Shown here: positions 24,901 through 36,312 of the stretch, in pieces | Layout: the number at the start of each line of letters is the position of its first letter | Position numbering within the stretch: position 1 is the first letter of the stretch | Assembly (NCBI GenBank): GCA_025331125.1 | Contig: JAOALB010000220.1 | Location: 1 to 63,419, forward strand | Source of the DNA: Mycogone perniciosa | Taxonomy: Eukaryota > Ascomycota > Sordariomycetes > Hypocreales > Hypocreaceae | Reading direction: 5' to 3' | DNA length: 63,419 bases | Translations under genes and position numbers: made by a program | Notes under the pieces: model-generated | Database searches by the model: none | Told to the model about the DNA's origin: nothing | Seen by the model: only the letters and a program-made list of their open reading frames with translations

Positions 24901-25200
24901 TATCAATCACAGATCAATAGTTAATGGGCTCATGGGTGGATTGGAAATGATTGAATTCGACGCTCTTGCTGATCCCAAGTGTCAAACCGTTGTATCAGAC
25001 CAGCAAAAGTGAAGTGTATACTTCAGCAATTGTAGCTGATAGTGCAGGTTATATTGCATTTGACACCAAGTTAGGTAGGAAAGGCTGCTGCTTAAATACA
25101 TGAAAAAATTGGCTATTAGCTATTCTGGCTGAATAGGATAGTCGGAATTGCTCAATTACGGATTAAAAAAACATGTACAAATGGTTGTAGATCCATTACA
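24901..25200 (-). repeat. Dispersed repeat R1, copy 3, split by an 86-bp insertion
   Basis: In this orientation it opens TATCAATCACAGATCAATAG and runs through GAATTCGACGCTCTTGCTGA, GGCTGCTGCTTAAATACATG, TTCTGGCTGAATAGGATA, GGAATTGCTCAATTACGGAT and TGTAGATCCATTACA. The 86-bp element at 24980-25065 interrupts it. It aligns with 37756-37992 over nearly the whole length. Confidence 0.75.
24980..25065 (+). mobile_element. 86-bp TGTCAAA element with CCAAG target duplication
   Basis: Exactly 86 bp, beginning TGTCAAACCG and ending GCATTTGACA, so it has 7-bp inverted ends TGTCAAA/TTTGACA. Perfect 5-bp direct repeats CCAAG flank it (24975-24979 and 25066-25070). Removing it restores the R1 consensus GATCCCAAGTTAGGT. 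The form (TG..CA, 5-bp duplication) suits a tiny solo LTR or a very short MITE. A RIP-like relative is at 17005-17090 and a fragment at 51433-51470. Confidence 0.8.
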
Positions 25201-25486
25201 GATACAGTTGGGAGCGAAATCGCCGTCCTCTTTACACTCTTCAAGAATTTTGAAGCACAGACCATTGGTACCTGCTGTATACATTTATATACATTGCATT
25301 TCTAGACAGCTAAAACTAGCCCTAAATTACCCCATAAACCCTGGCCTATTTTGGATTTTTACACGTAAGGTCTCGGAGAGGAAGTATCTTGAAGGTCTTC
25401 TAAAGTACATAGGGCCAGCAGCAAACCACGTAAATTATAGACAGTGACAAAGCCAACGCAAAATACGAAAATATACTGCTTCGGTA
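25201..25486. other. Intergenic stretch
   Basis: Begins with ACAGTTGGGAGCGAAATCGC, the inverse of the end of the 137-bp repeats at 29801 and 55971. A 99-codon plus-strand ORF (25148-25447) overlaps repeat DNA and has no recognisable feature. Confidence 0.4.
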
Positions 25487-25756
25487 CGGAGGAGTGTTTC
25501 AAAAGTCCTGTCTTTGAGTTATGCAAAAGCCCCTGTCGGTACCTCGAGGACGTAAAAAGTACTTTATCCTCTATAAACTAGCCCTAAAGGTATAAGATTA
25601 TAGTGAGAACAATCAACTATTGGACTTTTTCGTTAGCGAGCTTAGCGCTATAAGGTCAGTATAATTTAGCGATATTAACGAAGAGCTCTTTGTGTTTTAT
25701 GTATCCTGTCCGATGACTCAGCAGATTTCGGACAGGACTTTCGAAACACTCCTCCG
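25487..25756. mobile_element. 270-bp Tc1/mariner-type MITE
   Basis: Terminal inverted repeats of about 26 bp, CGGAGGAGTGTTTCAAAAGT at the left and ACTTTCGAAACACTCCTCCG at the right, extend to a shared GTCCTGTC. TA dinucleotides flank both ends (25485-25486, 25757-25758). There is no coding capacity. A TA duplication is the hallmark of Tc1/mariner transposition. Confidence 0.85.
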
Positions 25757-25758
25757 TA

Positions 25759-26332
25759 CGTATTCTTAAAATAAACTACATATCAAGTCATATAATTAAG
25801 TATTCGTGTATTAATTTTCCCCACTAATATGCCTTAGCGCTACAGATAGCGATATTAAATTCCTAAAAGGCGAGCTTGCATTTTCAATTATAAAAGAAAG
25901 AGATAATGACTACGGAGTAAAGGTTAGTGAATTCGTCTCTCTATACAATATACAAGCCGGATAATTGCTCGCCACTGTAGTATATGTAGGTAGCATAGCT
26001 CTCCAATCAACACGCATATACATATTACTCCCAAACTTTCAACTCTAAAGGTTTCTTATTAAATGCTTGGGAGTACCGACTCATAAAAGCAGGATGGCGA
26101 GAATAATTAGGTCAATTCAGTATTATAATAGCGTAATATATAAACTCAATCATACTGCAATCGCTACTTTTATGCATCTGACAAGAGGTTATGATAATAA
26201 ATAAGATGTATAGGGTATAAATTAATCCAGTCCCCTTTAACCCTCCGTCGCAAAGTTATAATAAAAAGAGAAGAAGTTTAGGCTTATACACTTTAAAGAC
26301 TAGGTGCTTACCTCTCTTATTTATGCTTGTAG
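25759..26332. other. Intergenic stretch downstream of the NLR
   Basis: A/T-leaning sequence with no supported gene, RNA or repeat. Confidence 0.5.
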
Positions 26333-29278
26333 TTATCGAAATTTTTGTTGGAGCAGCTTAACGACGGCCTCGTGCCCCCTAGAGGCAGCCTGCCATAGCG
26401 GCGTCCGGCCATAGTTATCCTTAGCCTCGATATCGGCGCCCTTCTCGAGCAGCAACTTGACGACGGCCCCATGCCCCTCATCGGCGGCCCGCCATAGCGG
26501 CGTCTCACCGTTGTTATCCTTGGCCTCGACGTCGGCGCCCTTGTCGAGCAGTAACTTCACGACAGCACGATGGCCATAATGCGACGCTACCATGAGATCC
26601 GTAAAATTCTCAGTCTTAATCAAGCCTGTAACCTGCCAATAGATCCTAAACCATACCGAGTAGCTCTTCGAATCCGGATTACAAATTCTTAGAGCGGAGC
26701 GTACAATAGCAGCATCATCGACAATACCGGCCTCGTGGAAGTGAGCACCCCAAGCTTTTGCCGAGTAATCTAAAAAGGCATTGCTATCGGCGTAGTGGCG
26801 GGTTTCCTTGTCTGTACCTGTTGGGAGGCTAATGTCGGAGTTGAAAAAGTTCAGATAGAGCACGCAGAGCTCTGCAAGAACAGTGTGTGCGTGGCGAGTA
26901 GTGATAGAGTGATGCCAGCGCAGCTTCGATGGGACAGTTGTAGGCGATGCCAAATCTGTAAGGAGAAATTCGCGAGCTGTTTGATGAAGGAAATAAATCT
27001 TGCCATGATAGATTGAGATGAATAACCCACACCAAGATCTAAGACGCGACTTAAAGTCCTCTTCATCCTCTAAATCGAGGTCGTGAATACTCTGTGATGC
27101 ATCGTCTATATTCACGGTAATATTTATTTCCGAGAGGTTCAGCGGCCGACTAGCCGCTAAGCTGATACTTAAGGTCTTCTGAACTATTGAGTGCTCCTTG
27201 GATCGGGCAAGAATCTGCTTGTATGCCTCATTGATACTTTTTGGAAGTGTTGTAATAGTGGACTCGACTCCCTTCAGTGTCTTTTTAAAGTCTTCTTTCT
27301 TTAAGTAGTCGAATATAAGGTATACCCAGAGATAAGTGCGGTAGGGAGTCTCCTGTAGTTTCTTCTCTAGGTAGCTTATGATTTGGGGGGAGAGGCCCTT
27401 TTCCTCTGATAGCTGATTAATGCGATGTGTAATGACGCGATTAACCTCTTGGCTGATAGCTTCTGACTCTTCCTCTCCCGGTATATATATATTTGGAAAG
27501 GCATCTAATAGGCTGTGGAACTTGGACACGATCTGCTTATATGGGTGGCATGTTAGAAGGTACTTGAGCTTGCTATGGCCTAACTGGTCGCTGCAGAATT
27601 GGCTCTCTATATTCCGCATCAGGTCCGCAAACTCGGATTCAGCACATTCATCTAGGGCATCAAGGACCATAATTACAGGTCCTGCCTGGGGATCCTTAAT
27701 AGCGTTTCGTAGAACCTTCCAGAGTGATTCTGTAGAGTTGATCAACCCTGGCCCATCCTTGCGGAATTCTGTCATGGCATGTTCAATCAGACACGGCTTC
27801 TGGGAGAAGAGCTGGTGAAGCAGTGCGCAAAGGGCTTGCCGGACAGTGTTCTGGTCTTGGTCCTTGAAGAAGAAGTAGCAGATAGTTGCTGATCGTGGCA
27901 GGTCGTAGTCGACCAGGTACTTGGCCAACACTGACTTTCCACAGCCAGGATCCGCTGATACCAGCAGGGGGCCGGAGTCCCGTTTCAACCATATATGGAA
28001 GTGCTCGTGATTAAGGAACCACATACACATATCTTCAACCCTTTCTTCCACTCGATCTTTATACCACTCGTATATGGCGTCCCTATTGTCAGTAGTGAGG
28101 CGGAACAGCTGGTGACACTTTTCTTCTTTTTCGGATAGCCTTTTGTTGGCGAAATCCTTCTGGGCTTGGAGATGCTCCATTGCAATGTCCTAATGCTTCT
28201 TTGCAGTATCCCGCTGCTCCTTTGCAATATCCCGATGCTCTGTACATAGAATTAATATGTATTAATAGTACGATTTAGAGAGCCTCGGACTGACCAGATA
28301 GAATATCACCGATCTGCTTCGCAGCTTCAACCCTATTCGGCGCGATTCGATTGAGAAGGTCCTTTGTGTACGCCACCGCCACCATTGCCGCATACCCTTG
28401 CCACTCCTTATTCTTGTGTGAGTCTGAGTAGTCGCAAATGCCGCGAATGACGAGACATGGAAAGTGGTTCATCAGCCCTGCCGCCTCCATTTCAAAACAC
28501 AAAACATCCTTCTCTGCTGCTAGTCTATCCCTTATTGTGGCGTCCTTCATTAACTGATTCGCTGAAGCGATTGTGCCGTAGTGAATGGTCGGATATTATC
28601 GTCGTTTTCCGTCCGTTCAGTTCGAGACAGCAAGCTCGATGGATTATCACCGCAAACGACTGCACAGTTTTTTTCATCTGCTGGATGGACGACTCCGCTT
28701 TTGTACAGTCTGTCGCTATTTGGGTCTGGCCGCTTGTACTTCTGCTGTAATCTTGGGTTCTCCTGAAGAATAGTGTTGATTGGCTCTTCAAGCCGATGTC
28801 CCTTCCTCTCGTAATGGGCCTTGATTCCGTTTATAGCAGCTCTTAAGACCATTGGTGGCTGGTTTAAAAACTGTGTATGTTGGAAGCTTCGGTTTTGTAT
28901 GGTTTTGCCAAAATCGTATTGGAACACGCCACCCTCCCCATCGCGAGGAGCACTAACAACAACATCGCCTAGACGGATGTCGTGCTTCGTGCTTGGCGCA
29001 CCGCCGCCGATGCCCACCATTAGACCGATTTTAACATTAGGAAAGCTATGCAGCATATCTCTTGCGACACTGGCTGCGGAAGCTATTCCATACTCGCCGT
29101 CGGGCAACACGGCAATAACCACATTGTGTTTCCCAATCTTGCCCAGTGTATAATCATTATTGTCATGGGGAGAGACATATTCGGGTGGATCGTGCTCTTC
29201 GTCAAGAAAGGTTTCTGCGGCGACGCGCTCTGTGCTGATGGCGGAGATCCACCCAATAGTGTAGGCTTCGGGGTTCAA
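26333..29278 (-). pseudogene. Fungal NLR: PNP_UDP-NACHT-ankyrin, with frameshift and nonsense codon
   Basis: The N-terminal part (from 29278) is a nucleoside-phosphorylase-like domain: YTIGWISAISTERVAAE, KIGLMVGIGGGAP, DIRLGDVVVSAP, then CFEMEAAGLMNHFPCLVIRG and GICDYSDSHKNKEWQGYAA. A 55-nt intron (28294-28240) leads to an EHRDIAKEQ-type linker and a NACHT ATPase with Walker A ADPGCGKS and Walker B VIMVLDALDECAE, followed by a winged-helix/linker region and about three ankyrin repeats (HGAVVKLLLEKGADIEAKD type). Such proteins sense non-self and drive cell death in fungi. Two lesions are visible: a shift of reading frame near 28597 inside the phosphorylase domain, and a TAG at 28192-28190 in the linker where relatives have a glutamine-like codon. 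The NACHT-ankyrin part alone stays open (28180-26333, 615 codons) and could be made from an internal start. The ankyrin units are few and the last is short, either natural or truncated. Confidence 0.85.
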
Positions 29279-30206
29279 TATATTCGTTTGCGGATCGAGG
29301 TCTTGTCGATAGTAACTTGGCTAGGTTAACTTGCGCTAATCCGGGACCGCGGAAGATTCGAATGGTGCGACTTGGAAGATATTAAACGCTCAGCCCCTCT
29401 CATAGATGGGAGAGATAAACGCAAAGAGACCTCAAATAAGCAAACGAGGCAACATGTCGCGACCCCGCTGAGTATTAGGCTGAACCAGGTGGGGTTGGGC
29501 AGAATCTCTCAGCTGCAAGCACTCGTCACATCGGCTGCCGATCCTTGTTTGACCTAAGAGAGAATTCAGAAACTTTCAAATCAAATGGACATCTTGTCAA
29601 CGTCGTGGCCGACTGTCTCCTGCCGTGCGATCAGCCATAGACCAGTGCTTACCCAGGTATTGCTGGGGGAGTTGAAGGTTTGGCGCCATGGTAATTGAGA
29701 TGACCGATGGTCATGGGCATTCCTACGATTGACAGCTACAGTGTAGTCGGTACGTTGACTATGCTGCGCTTCATTACGTGCTGGATTTTGAGGAAATTTG
29801 TACCTGGGTCGTGGTTAGGTGTAGCTCAAGTACTATGTGTGTATGGGCAGTAATCAGCACTGTGGTTGACATGTCCATGCGCTTTAATTTTTATAAGAGT
29901 TTATTTGGACAGGACGGCGGTTTCGCTCCCAACTGTACGAGTTTGACATTCTATGTTTCAGTGTTAGAATCCCTCGTGCGAGCCTAGAATTCGTATCCAA
30001 CCATAAACACAATTGTGCTAGAGTATATATGCCTGATCAAATGTTGAACTAACCTTTCCGTCTCTGTGCAAGATACGTCCTGGTGCCCTTGTCAGAGTTC
30101 GGAATCTGTACCAACACATGTGGACCTGTATTAAACCAGTACTGGCTTATCCTGGCTAGCCCGTATCGCGTACCAGCACACATCTGCACTCGGACATCTC
30201 TATCCC
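29279..30206. other. Upstream region of the NLR and intergenic DNA
   Basis: Holds the promoter side of the NLR and the 137-bp repeat at 29801-29937. Small ORFs at 29372-29557 and 29778-29987 have no recognisable feature. Confidence 0.4.
29801..29937 (+). repeat. 137-bp TA-ended repeat, copy 1
   Basis: Starts TACCTGGGTC and ends GCTCCCAACTGTA. A second copy of identical length is at 55971-56107, with roughly 17 differences. The TA ends suggest a Tc1/mariner-related fragment, but the two ends are not inverted repeats of each other, so it may be a one-ended remnant. The terminal word GGACGGCGGTTTCGCTCC recurs inverted near 25208. Confidence 0.65.
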
Positions 30207-30349
30207 CAGTACACAATCCCTACCAGTACATAATCCCTGCCAGTACATAATCCCTGCCAGTACAAAATCCCTGCCAGTACAAAATCCCTGCCAGTACAAA
30301 ATCCCTGCCAGTACAACATCCCTGCCAGTACACAATCCCTACCAGTACA
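30207..30349. repeat. 17-bp minisatellite, 8.4 copies
   Basis: The unit CAGTACAAAATCCCTGC and close variants (CAGTACATAATCCCTGC, CAGTACACAATCCCTAC) repeat eight times plus seven bases with no spacer. It is a tandem repeat, not a CRISPR array. The minus-strand ORF across it is a by-product of the repeat. Confidence 0.95.
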
Positions 30350-30624
30350 TCCGTGGCACCAGGAGATTTGTCCTGAGATACATATCGATCTAGTCAACAC
30401 GTTATCGTACAGATTCTGAAATAGAAACACTGTACTAGCATGGAATTACAAACGCTACGTGTGTAGTCCGTACCCTATTCGTCAAACCCGCACGTAGACA
30501 CCAAGACATGTGAAGCAATAGTACACACTAGCTCTGCTTCGTAAATTCATAAAGCTATTGATAAATCTCACTCTTGCTCTTAAAAATATAGATAACTGAT
30601 TGGAAACTGATTACTTAGGAGTAC
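30350..30624. other. Intergenic stretch
   Basis: No gene, RNA or repeat recognised between the minisatellite and the pogo-like element. Confidence 0.4.
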
Positions 30625-33203
30625 GCTGAGTTAGGAAGGGACCATTGAGTTAGAAAAACCATTCTGGTACTTTCATTTTTGCTGTAAGGCTTACAGAAAT
30701 ATAAGTAGACATGTTTTTTTTGCATATCTCTGATAGCTCTAACCCCCACATTCTTGAATCTAACCACATAACACCTCTATCATCAATACACACGTCAATC
30801 GCGACACAAGCTTCATTTAACCTCGCGACTTCAACGCGTTACCTCGAAATAAGAACCGTCGCTGCAATAGAGTTATATAAAGAAGGTTTCTTCCCTACAT
30901 ACAATTACAAAGGCTGCAAAAGACTTACAGGTCCCATATAAGCGGCTTTGGGGTCAAATTCAAGGACATCATCCGCGCGCTCAAAATGGAGGGAACCGAA
31001 CTCTCTTAGAGCCGGCAGCCAAGGAAGAGATCCTATATTGGGCACATCGCAGTGTCACACAAGGCCACCACAACAAGCTTCGCGCATTACAACACCACGC
31101 CAATAGCATCCTTGCGGTTAAAGGCGAAGATAAAACGGTACAGTGCAGTATCACGATCATGGGCCAAGCGATTTATAAAGCGTAACAAGCAACACTTCCA
31201 TGTCAGAAAAGCAACAACAAGAGCAGCAAAGCGAAAAGCGATGCAAGACCGAGATGCGGTCAAGTCTTTTTACCGCAGTTAGGAAAGTTTTCGCAGTAAT
31301 ACATACAGTAACAATATTAAGAAAAATAATATATAGAATTTCGACGAGACTAGCTTCATGGTCGGATATTTGCGAAAAGGCACTTTCCTTTGGACTTTCA
31401 ATGAGATTGAAACGCCTGTCTTAACGGATTCCCACGGTGTTACCTCTGTTACAGCTATTAAGACAATCTCTGTAGTAGGAAGCCATATTCCTTCATTTCT
31501 TATCCTCCTAGGGGTCAAAATTCCAGTGCGTTGGATTATGTAACGAGAAACTGGATAGTGATACTGTTGTTATAACAAGCCCTAAGAGCTATATTAATAA
31601 TATAATTTCTATTGAATGGATTGAGCACTTCGAGATGTATACAAGACTTTCAGATCCAAACGGGAAGCGGATGCTTCTAATGGATAGCTGTGAAAATCAC
31701 TATACTGAGAAATCATACGTTTCTGCCCTCCTAATGTGGGAGTATTTGGCCATATAAACACTGGCATGAGCAAGTCTTATATCGCGAGATTGCTGACGGG
31801 GCCACTGACTTCGGCAAGACTGACTTCCTTGACCATCTCTAAGAAATCCATATAAAGACCTTCAAAAGCATACAATTCTAGCAGCTTGGGAGAAATGTAG
31901 GCTTTCCTCGCATAATCCAGAGATTGTCCTTAATCAACTGCAAGATGCATTATCGTCATTAACTCAAGAGGCCAGCAGTCATAGGCTTCCGGGCTTTATT
32001 GATGCTGATGGCACCTCATCAGAGGAAGTTTCCTCACCAAGAGCCTCAGTAGAAGTACTTGAATGTTCTTCCTCGCCCCCCTCGCCAAGGGCAGAAAGCC
32101 CTACTTTTATTACGCCTTATCACTCGTCAGTACCCTTAACACCACACAGGCCCCATCAAATGCCACCAAATTTCGACTGGAATATGTACCATTTCCACGC
32201 CAAAATTACATATCCGCACGATTAGACAGTATCACAGCATGTTCAGCTGCGAATCAAGAACTCAATCCTATCTCAATCACTATTGACGCCCTCAGTAGCC
32301 CGAGTCTATGATAAAAGTCTGCAAAGCAAGTTATACACTCGCACTCAACTGTATTACAGCTACGCAGGAGTTGAAGCTGTGAAAAGAGAAGAGTCTTCGA
32401 CGTTCAACTCTCCAAGAAGAGGCACAGTTTGTAGGGAAATCCGGTCCATTAACTGTTGACGATGCAAGAATCCGAGTCGCTCGAGATGAATATAATGGTA
32501 TAATATAACCGGCGAGCAGCTCAAGAAGAAGAAGCACGGCGAATTTTGTTGAAACAGGCCCACGGTGAAGTAACTTTTATTCGCCGTTGGCTATGGGAAG
32601 TCAGGGTACAGATCAGACTTAATCTGAGGCTATTAAAACTTCACGAGATTCACACCAACCCAAAAACTGCTTAGAAGCCGTTCCTCAACTGACCTCATCA
32701 GGAACGTTGGACCAAGGCTGACCGGCGAGCTCATCTCGACTCCCATAAGTGGCTTTGTGAGAAATATTGTTGCCTCCATCCGAGCTTCATGCTCGCGATT
32801 TGCTATATACAGAGTGGAAGCCTCCAGTGTCTTGGCCTGATAACTTTGATGGTGAGGTTATCGCAGAGGCCCTCAACATTATTGTCTTGGAAGCAGGGAA
32901 TCGGACAGCAAGTCGAAGAGTACTATTAATTGAAGTGGATGGCCTAGAGATTATCGCAGAAGAGTCTGGGCCTCACGGAAGATGAATTTGGCGTTAAATT
33001 AAAGGAAATACGAGATGCTGTTGGAATCATTAATATTACTTATTACGATAACTAAATATTATGTTTTATGCGGCAGTTTGGATCTACCAGTTATGAAAAT
33101 TGTGAGGTTATAATTCAAATGAATCTACTTTGATTGCACCAAGAATTAGCGCGCTCTCGAAGTACCTCATTTTTCTAACTCAATGGTCCTTTTCTAACTC
33201 AGC
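30625..33203 (+). mobile_element. Pogo/Fot1-like DNA transposon relic (about 2.6 kb)
   Basis: Inverted ends of about 34 bp: the left opens GCTGAGTTAGGAAGGGACCA and continues into GAGTTAGAAAAA; the right closes with TTTCTAACTCAGC after CTAACTCAATGGTCC. Inside are remains of a pogo-type transposase. A clean TA duplication is not visible. The right end lies 70 bp from the stop of the DUF3723 gene, so the insertion landed just downstream of that gene. Confidence 0.75.
30900..33050 (+). pseudogene. Pogo/Fot1-type transposase remnant
   Basis: Pieces appear in order in all three plus frames: a CENP-B/Tc5-type DNA-binding piece (SRSWAKRFIKRNKQHFHVRK near 31165), the first catalytic aspartate region NFDETSFMVGYLRKGTF (about 31335-31385), TAIKTISVVGSHIPSFL (about 31455), and the second catalytic region MLLMDSCENHYT (about 31670). 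Many frameshifts and stops separate them, so no active transposase can be made. The DDE assignment rests on motif spacing typical of the pogo group. Confidence 0.7.
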
Positions 33204-33272
33204 ATCCCCCCGTGCTTACGAAGTGGGCACGGGGAATGGCCAATTTGGCGGCGCTGCACTGTAGGCATGGGC

Positions 33273-36101
33273 TCAACTGTTCCCCGGTGGCTTAGTCAAC
33301 TTGCCAGATGTCTGAACAACGTTTGGATCGCTGAGGTGGTTCTCGTCATGTTTATTCAAGCTTGTTTTTATTTGCACTTTCGTCATACTTGGTTGTTCTT
33401 GATGAGGTGGTCTCGTCTGGGGTGGTCTCTTCTGAGGTGGTTGTTCCTGAGGTGGTTCCATCTGAGGCTCCTGTGGATACCGGGGAGTGTCCGCCCATTT
33501 TCGTTTGGCCGGGATGACTTTGTTGCTCATTACCAGGATCGTGTCAGACTTGTTGGTCGTTGCCGTATCGAAGCAGAGGGCAGGTTTAACCTCCCTCATA
33601 TCTCCCCCCGAACTCTTACAGAGCAACTTCTTCCCATCTCTCACGTAACCATTTGCTAATTTAGACACCTCGTCTTTAGTATGGGCCTCAGATAGAACCT
33701 CTTTGTCGCCTGCGGATATGAAGTATATTGTTTGGTTATTCTTCCTCTTTTGTGTCTGGACTCTATCCTGAAGCTCCATCATGTTGGCTTCCAGCTGGGC
33801 ATTTCGGTTTCGGAGTTCTTCGAGCTCCTTCATCTTGACCTCCAACTCTGGCTTGAGATTCTGAAATTGTTTCAGCTTCTGCACACTGGCTTCCAGCTGG
33901 GCATTTTGGTTTCGGAGTTCTTCGAGCTCCTTCATCTTGACCTCCAACTCTGGCTTGAGATTCTGAAATTGTTTCAGCTCCTGCACACTGGCTTCCAGCT
34001 GGGCATTTCGGTTTCGGAGTTCTTCGAGCTCCTTCATCTTGGCCTCCAACTCTGGCTTGAGATTCTGAAATTGTTTCAGCTCCTGCACACTGGCTTCCAG
34101 CTGGGCATTTCGGTCCCGGAAGATTTGCAAGTTGTTGAGTAGCTCTTGGTTTTGTCTTTGAAGACTTTCAACTCTTCTCATTGCTTCCTTCTCCCGACTA
34201 TCAAGCCAGCTTTGTGGGTTCTGCTCCGAGGATCCAAGCCCGCGATCCTCGGGCTGCTTGTTTCCTTCGCGGAGTGGGGTCCTGACCAAGTTATCGACCG
34301 CAGTGAAGTCAGTTTTAAGATTATCTCCAAAAAACCTAAAGTACTGTGACCGTGCCACGAATTGATAGTTCAAGAGATATTCTTTATTACCCACGTGATG
34401 GTGCAGTTTATCCAGGAAAAGGGTCTTCTTATTTCGCGTAAAGTCATTGTCATTGAGTTTCCCACAAGTTGTGGGTCCTCCGTCCTTCTTGGAGTCAACC
34501 GTGCATTCGGGGCTATCTATAGACATATCGTCCATGATCGGCCTTGCCGTAGCTATCTCCCCCATGATTACCATGATAGAGCGCTCTTTGTCTGGATATT
34601 CATATTCATATGGCTTCCGAGCACTCTCAAGCATTCTACATGCGATCCTCTTGTCAGGATCTTCTTGTAGCAACATTTTGATATTATCCGTGTCGAATCC
34701 CAAATTGTGAGCGAGCAGTGCAAATTCGTAAAGTACGCCCGGATCTGCAAAATCTCCCTTTGGCCCCCCCTTCTTCGGCTTTAAGCTGGCTGGCATTGAG
34801 TCGTAATGGCGAAAGGCGTACAACCACAGTTGCCTGTAGGCAAGATCGAAAGGATCGTCATCCTTGGCGTCAACGGCAACAAGATCCGAATCATTGATCT
34901 GTACCAAGGACCGTCCATGCTTAGGCTGAAACACCCGACTCAGTGCTTCATGCACTGTCTTCCTCTTGGGGATGTCAATCAGCCTAGTTATGCTTTTTTT
35001 TGCCTGTTCCATCCACGTAAGTTCATGAAAGAAAGACTCCAGGGAGGGAACTAGGACGTTTTTGGACGCGTTACAAAGATTATCGAATAATCTCTTCCGT
35101 TCATCATCTTGAAAATTCCCAAAGATTTCCCCACTGATCACTCGAGCGCGGAGATCCTTCTCCTGGCTCGAGATGTGTCCAGGCGCGGTTCCTTGCAATT
35201 TTTTGACACTTGATCTGTCGAGCCTTTTCATCGCACACTCATTGCCATCGAACACCTTATACCAAAACTCTTTAAGACGGCCAAGAGCTGAGAGGAGTTC
35301 CTGATGGTCAGTCATTTCCAGTCTGTGTTAGGACACACTTACTTCATCGCATCCCAAGGACAACATTCTCCCAACAGAGCCCAACATTAGGCCCGAATAT
35401 AAGGCCCTGAGGTGATGCAACTGATCCAAGGCAATGAGATAATCTGAACGACCAAGGAGTCGATTTAGATATTGTCCAGACTCATTACTTTTCCGGGAAC
35501 TCATACTTGGGAGACCTATTAAGCGCAACTTCCACAGCTCAGCTCGTTGTAGGTTTCTCTTTTCTGACCCGAAAGCCCCTTGATATAGTCGTATATTGTA
35601 ATAGAAATCACCGTCTTCTGGTCCTTTCTCGCTGGTATAGTCTTCAATGCAGTCCAGTCTCGCCTCATAGTCCATTTCTTTGTGGGCTTAGCCAAGTCTG
35701 TATTCGGTCACGGTCTACATACCTGAATCATATATGTCAACCACCCATCGTTTTGCTGCGTAAGGAAGATCCTCAGCAGCTCTGACTCTGTGTTGCCCTC
35801 GGAGACATTCAAGCTTAGTGCCTGGAGGAGGGAGGAACCAGGGAATTGTCCCGTCTTCCCCTTGTCCTTCTATTCGCCCGCGTTCATAATCTTGTCTTTT
35901 AATAATTGCAGGTATGTGATTTTCGACTTTTTCGGGAAAACAACCTCCGCAGTCGAATATCTTTTTCAACCGCTCAACATTTGTATTGTCTAAGTCCCGT
36001 GAGTATGGGAACTCAAGCACCTCGAGAGGAACGCTGGCCGCGGTGATGAAGTGTTTGGCCCTTTGCGCCATCAATTTTTCTTTTCTAGTGTTACTGAACA
36101 T
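33273..36101 (-). CDS. DUF3723 protein with repeated coiled coil (about 913 aa)
   Basis: Three exons: 36101-35723, 35677-35343 and 35300-33273, with introns of 45 nt (GTATGT) and 42 nt (GTAAGT). All joins keep frame. The N-terminal two exons carry the family words LECLRGQHRVRAAED, RWVVDIYDS and EKGPEDGDFYYNIRLYQ, and LGCDEELLSALGRLKEFW spans the second join. These I recognise as DUF3723, a fungal domain of unknown function. Residues near 620-750 hold a coiled coil built from more than three copies of a 32-residue unit (RNAQLEASVQELKQFQ..). The C-terminal tail is rich in proline and glutamine. DUF3723 genes are recurrent cargo of Starship giant transposons. The gene is divergent from the pseudokinase gene, with 211 bp between starts. 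No break is seen. The molecular function is unknown. Confidence 0.85.
33770..34125 (-). repeat. 96-bp in-frame repeats coding the DUF3723 coiled coil
   Basis: A 96-bp unit recurs with period 96 and only a few substitutions (AACTCTGGCTTGAGATTCTG and TTTCGGAGTTCTTCGAGCTC on the plus strand are landmarks). It codes for 32 residues per copy. Such near-identical coding repeats change copy number easily, so coiled-coil length is likely polymorphic. Confidence 0.9.
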
Positions 36102-36312
36102 TTTTGCTTCTGTGGTATATCATGCCCGATTTGTCAAGATTATTGGACATTCATGCATTAAATACATGAATAGATGCTAAGAGCATCATGGACAATGATT
36201 TTGACTAAGCGCCATTTTCGGCTTTTAGTGGAGAATATATAACTATAAGAGAGCCCAATTGAGACAAGTCGGTATCGATTTGCTTTACCTGTTCAAGGCT
36301 AATTTGAAAACC
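36102..36312. promoter_or_regulatory. Shared divergent promoter region of DUF3723 and pseudokinase
   Basis: Only 211 bp lie between the DUF3723 start (36101, minus) and the chosen pseudokinase start (36313, plus), so the two genes probably share regulatory sequence. GAGAATATATAACTATAAG at 36231-36249 is a possible TATA-type element for the plus gene. No known operator was recognised. Confidence 0.5.

Noticed and set aside
30207..30349. CRISPR array
   Set aside because: The units are contiguous with no spacers, and the host is a fungus.
30200..30430. 76-codon minus-strand ORF over the minisatellite
   Set aside because: It is produced by the 17-bp tandem repeat, whose period cycles through frames. 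No domain or start context supports it.
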